Assembly: GCA_013399305.1 (NCBI GenBank)
Contig: VXAI01000049.1
Location: 395,395-459,394, forward strand
Origin: Rostratula benghalensis
Lineage: Eukaryota; Chordata; Aves; Charadriiformes; Rostratulidae
Length of the DNA: 64,000 nt
Reading direction: 5' to 3'
In this document: piece after piece, positions 59,501 through 64,000 of the stretch
How positions within the stretch are numbered: the stretch's first letter is position 1
How the letters are laid out: every line of letters starts with the position of its first letter
Program-made: the position numbers and the translations under genes
The notes under the pieces: model-generated
Databases searched by the model: none
What the model was told of the DNA's origin: nothing
What the model saw: only the letters and a program-made list of their open reading frames with translations

Positions 59501-62500
59501 TGTCCCTGTTGTTGTTATTGTTTAGGCACTCTTCGATGTCACAGCCATCAGGATAATCTGAGAGATGGACCTTAGATCTGACTTCACCACATAAACTCAG
59601 TCATTTATCTCAGAAGGTGAATTTAATCCTTGTGTGTCGGCTTCTTGGTTGTTAGGCTTTCTACTTTGTTGCTCAGGAGAGCTCTTCAGCAGTGTACTAC
59701 ATTCAGCATAGTCCCACTTGGGACAACAGTGTAGCAGATCCTTTTAAACTGGAACAAAAAGCAATTGGAAAGTGACATTATGAAAGCTGAATTATAATAC
59801 AGGCCATGTATTCTAATTGCTTAGGTTCCTTTTTCTTGAATTCCCTACATGCCAGAAGTTATAAGCTGTACACAGTTTTAAATTTGGGGTCACAGTGGAA
59901 CTTACCTATTTTGTAACCTAGTAATCAAATTATCACTCTGTGGTTTGCTGACTTGCCACTATCCCTGGTCCTCCAGCCACTATTATCATTTCAAGAATTT
60001 TGGGCCTAGTGCATGTGCTTTGAAGTCATTAGTATATGTGAAAATACATACTTGAACAAGCAGCCACTGTGTTGCACAAGTTTGAACTTCCTCTCCTCTG
60101 AAACTGTAATGTGGTCCCAAAATGTTGAGTTTAAAAAGGTTTCACTGTAACCCAAACATACACTCTAAATTTATCTGCATGAAGTTAAAAGAACAACATA
60201 ACAATCATATTTCTGAGCATTCACAAACAGGGTCAGACCAAGAAACTTAATCTGATTCAGTATTTCTGAAAGGATGGAGAACGATCAACCTTAAAAGAAG
60301 CCATCTGGCAATATTACACATGTCTTTCCCAGAAAAAGAGAAGGGAAAAAAAAAAAAAAGTAAAGTATTTTAATCCTGGAAACTAAAAGAAAGGTTGACC
60401 AGCTATTTGAAGAGGAGATTTTTCCAAAGTTCCAGGGGTTTGCTTTTTGTCACTTATTATCATAGTTCAGTTTTTATCATATGCAGGAACGTTGAGTCGC
60501 TCCTAAATTTCACTTTTAAATTGTCACCTTTACAGCAAATGTTACTGAGTTCATTGCTCTTCTTGTGGCACAAGCATCATTACCAGCAGGTTTTGTCTTG
60601 TCCATATCTGCCATTTTCTGCTGATCAAAGTGGCCAGAAATGAAACCCTACCATTAGTTGTGTATATTTGAGACTATATGCTAAATTTAAAAAATTCATA
60701 TTGATATGCAGTATAAATGTAAATGTGGTATAGAATATTGACTTTTTGTATTTTCCTCTATATTTTCAACCTGTAGGTTATCATTCTTAACATATACCTT
60801 AGCTGATTAGCACAGCAGCTGACTAAATTCTTCTATTGATTGTGCCTTGGACCAGCATAAAAGCAGAAACAAAGAGAGCACCGGGCAATCTCAAGTATCC
60901 CAAGGCAAAAGCTGGGGTTTGTTTTGTTTTCAGATGTGTAGCAAGGCAAAATCCATCTGTCAAATTAAGAGAAAGGTCCCATTTAAGGAAACAAATTCCT
61001 ACTTGTGTCAATACATTTACTGTTTCCCATTAAACCTTTTTGCAATTTATTCCCTTCTACACTAGATGCAACGTATTTGACTGAAAAGTAGTTGCAATAA
61101 CGTGAAGTTTTCTGGTAAGTCATGAATACCTTATGTGTGTGGAAATGTGTTCAGTTGCCTGTTGATCCACAGCCATTAATCTGACGAATAAAGAGTTTGC
61201 ACATGGGTTCACTCAGAGAGTTAACATCTGATTTTACATGGAAATATTTGAAAGAAAAAGTACAGCATAGCCTGAAGCCTGTTAGAAAGATTTTGAGAGA
61301 TTTATTTTATGCGGTTTCTTGCCTTCGTTCCTGTTGTCTGCTTGGAAAAGAATGTTGTTTTGAAATGTAAAATGAAATAAGGGGAAACAATTCAAACAAC
61401 GTTTCTACCGGACACCAAAAAAAATACTCCTGTACCTGAAACACATAGGAAACCTGTTGGTTGTCATTACTCATCTGTTGTTCTACTATTTCATTATCAT
61501 CTACATTAAATCAGGTGTTTGCCCACCTCTGCACTGGTGCTTTGGAGATGAAACAAAGGGGGCAGGAGCTACCTTCATTTATCAACATGAAATAACATCA
61601 GCATTTGTACTGGGATAGTATTTATGTCAATAATTCAGTTTTAGAACAAAGAATGAAAAGAATGAGTAGTTATTGTTTCTGTGGAGATAAATGCTTGATG
61701 CAGGAGCTACTCGTCCATTGGACATCTTAAATTCTAGGGCAAAACTAAATCTCAGCTTGGTCTTAACATGAGTTCTAGTTCCTGGTGAATTTGGAAAATT
61801 TTCAGTTGTGTTCCTGTTTGCTGCTTCTGTTACTACTTTTCAATTTATTGACTCTGGGATGTTGTTACTTAGAGTTGGAGTGAATGTGAAATAGGTGTAT
61901 TAATTAGCTGAATATGTTGAATGACCTGTAATTAGTAAGCATGCAGCTTATTGTGGTGCGCTAGATGTGGGTGATTGGAAAAATACTTGATTGGAATTTC
62001 CCTTGCTGCTTCCTATAATGTTTTTTAATGACATTGAAGAGACTTAAGGCTTGAAGCTGACTCTCACACAATCAGGAATTGCATTGCTTTGACAAAGAAT
62101 ATTTCACATTGTCTTCATATTGTCTACTTGGATTTAAAAGCAAGACTAGATGCACCACTGGAAAATATTTTTGGCTCCTCCAAATCGCTATTCAAGATGA
62201 TCTTTGCCTGAAATATTTTAAAATCTAATTATGGAATCTTTTCTGACCTGAATTGGTAATTGTCTTAAGCAAGCTTGTTTTGATACAAAAGACTGCAGGA
62301 AATCATCTGTTCTGTGTATAATGTCTTTGGTCTAAAATCCGATTCTTGCTCATTGCTGAGGAAATTCAATTCCTTAATACATTTGCACATTGATACACAG
62401 TTGTTTTGGCTTGGGTTGGGGTTTTTTGGGTTTTTGTTTGTTTGTTTCTATTTTAGAGCTAAATCTGCTGACTTGTACAGATTTTATAATTACAAGTAGC

Positions 62501-64000
62501 TGTGAACTATACTGAAATGGCAGTTGAGTGTCCTTAGATTGTAAACATACAGTGTTCACGTTCTGGTCTGTGCTCCGTTGCGTTTGAGGGGTGGCCCATA
62601 GAGACCAGCTGGTACATTTGCCTGCAAGAGAAGCCAGGACTGGTTAGCTAGTTAATGCCCAAATACAGAGAGCAAAAGCAAGAGAATGAAAGCTTCTTTC
62701 TTTACTACTAGCTGCTCCTATAGATAGCAAACATTGACTATGCACAAAAGCCTCAGATCCTTCAGACACCACTTGGAGTGTTTGGCTGTGATTTGTCTTG
62801 TAAGAACCTTCCATAGGAAGGCTTCCCTTCCTTGCCAAATCTTTGTGTGTTGGAACAAAGCTTGTTTCAGAGGAGGCTTTAAATTCATTTAGTTTGGTTA
62901 TTAACTTTGGGAGATCATAAAAAGATACAGGGTGTGCAGAAAAGGGGCTTTTTTGGCCCGCCTAAGGGTGAAAAAGAGCTTGATTAAGAGTGGAAAGGGA
63001 AATAACGCTGTGAAGCGAAGTGTCGGTGGGGGAAAGGTCTTTAACTCTGAGCTGCAGTCACATGTCAAAGTGATGGTCTTTGATGAGATGACGTCTCCAG
63101 AAGTGAGTTATTCCAAGTGGGCCATTGATGAATTGACATAAAGTTACTCCTGTTCTATTTCTGTACCTGTTGTTTGAGAGATAGAACAATAGGAACATAT
63201 ACTCAGGGGGTGGTTTTTAAATAGGATATTGACACCCATCATCTGCTTGTGAAAACTTCCATCTATGCTCCCTGATTGAGAAGAAAATATGCTGTTCACA
63301 GATTGTATCCTGTTGTTCTATTATGAAATTGAACTGACTTCAACTTGGCTTTCCAGAAATGCTCCCGAGTGGATAAAACCACTCTACTTAAAGAGCGTTT
63401 TGGGTACATAAACTCTTTAACATCTCAATATATACTGTCCAGAACAATAGAGGCCTATATGCCTTGGAGTTAATACATGGATGTGTGTGGCAGATGCAAG
63501 GCCTGCTTATGGATGTTCAAATCCACATCAAGGCTTGTATCAACTCAGCATGATACAGCAATTGAGAATGGCTGTTTGTAGAGCTCTGGCCAGCATTAGC
63601 CAAAAAAAGCAGGGTTTGCATTCCGTAGTGGTGTTGTAAGTCAGCCTCTGTAAACCTTCCTTCATGTGGGTGCACATCATTCCTCAGGCACATCCTTGGT
63701 TTAGACTGTCTGTGACTCACATGGATAACCTGTTAATCTGACAGCTAATCTTGCTAAAAAATGGATTAACTACTATGTACACGTGACAGAATATCTAGCA
63801 AGAGGCACATACTCAAATACTGTTTTCTTCCACTGAACTCCTTCTCCTTTTGTTCAAGGGGACCATCTGTTCACCGCAAAAGGGTTCTACTTGCTTCTAG
63901 TTCTTGAAGAGAGATGGCTTCTTATTGCCATTTAACCTCAGAAAACTTTGAGTTTTTTTCTCCCTGATAACTCTTCCTGACATTTTCATATCATCAAAGT

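Larger units (their letters stand above)
50831..64000. other. Intergenic spacer downstream of RPGRIP1L
   Basis: About 13 kb of AT-rich DNA with no exon I can defend and no CR1 recognised. It contains homopolymer tracts (A16-GG-A7 at 52,838; T16 at 56,538-56,553; an A run near 60,346), a purine-rich patch at about 55,740-55,830, and scattered short open frames without support. By vertebrate gene order the next gene is expected to be AKTIP, but none of its exons was seen. Confidence 0.75.

Noticed and set aside
62932..63141. 69-codon frame MCRKGAFLARLRVKK... with a basic, protein-like look
   Set aside because: Single short frame with no family recognised, no splice context and no neighbouring exon. 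A protein search and conservation check would be needed before calling it.
1..64000. Search for tRNA genes, CRISPR arrays, operons or viral insertions
   Set aside because: No tRNA B-box-like GGTTCGAATCC, no spaced repeat array, and no endogenous viral genes or LTRs were recognised. The window is a vertebrate intron-rich locus.

Overview
The window is vertebrate nuclear DNA, most likely from a bird. It is AT-rich and intron-dominated. All recognisable interspersed repeats are CR1 (chicken-repeat-1-type) LINE fragments with the typical ATTCTRTG-like 3' terminus. I saw no Alu, L1 or other mammalian repeats. Nothing bacterial, viral or plasmid-like was recognised, and none of the short open frames outside the exons behaves like an independent gene.

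Positions 1 to about 50,830 hold the 3' three quarters of one plus-strand gene, RPGRIP1L (RPGRIP1-like; also FTM, NPHP8, MKS5), a scaffold of the ciliary transition zone. I resolved 18 exons (called w1 to w18 here), all with AG acceptors and GT donors. Their phases join without a break into about 955 codons plus a TAG stop at 50,465-50,467. By recollection of the human protein (about 1,315 residues), w1 begins near human residue 300, so the promoter, the first exons and the usual head-to-head neighbour FTO lie upstream of base 1. Exons w1-w7 encode coiled coil; w8 (with the start of w9) the first C2 domain; w10 and the start of w11 the second C2 domain; w11-w14 an acidic low-complexity linker; w15-w18 the C-terminal RPGR-interacting (RID) C2-like domain. 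The 3'UTR is short, with AATAAA signals at 50,773 and 50,804.

Seven CR1 copies lie in the introns. The four upstream of 21 kb are in sense with the gene (8.2, 11.9, 19.0 and 20.2 kb); the three in the 7.4-kb intron w16-w17 are antisense (40.1, 41.9 and 43.8 kb). The 8.3-kb intron w14-w15 has no recognisable transposon but holds an exact 28-bp dispersed repeat and a 21-bp tandem duplication.

From about 50.8 kb to 64 kb no gene is visible. In other vertebrates the next gene downstream of RPGRIP1L is AKTIP, and the rest of the window is best read as the intergenic spacer before it.

I found no convincing undescribed system. The more interesting points are a triple in-frame NAG acceptor at w10, a one-exon symmetric C2 cassette (w8), a same-orientation CR1 pair flanking w11, the short linker at w12-w13, and the unexplained repeats in intron w14-w15.
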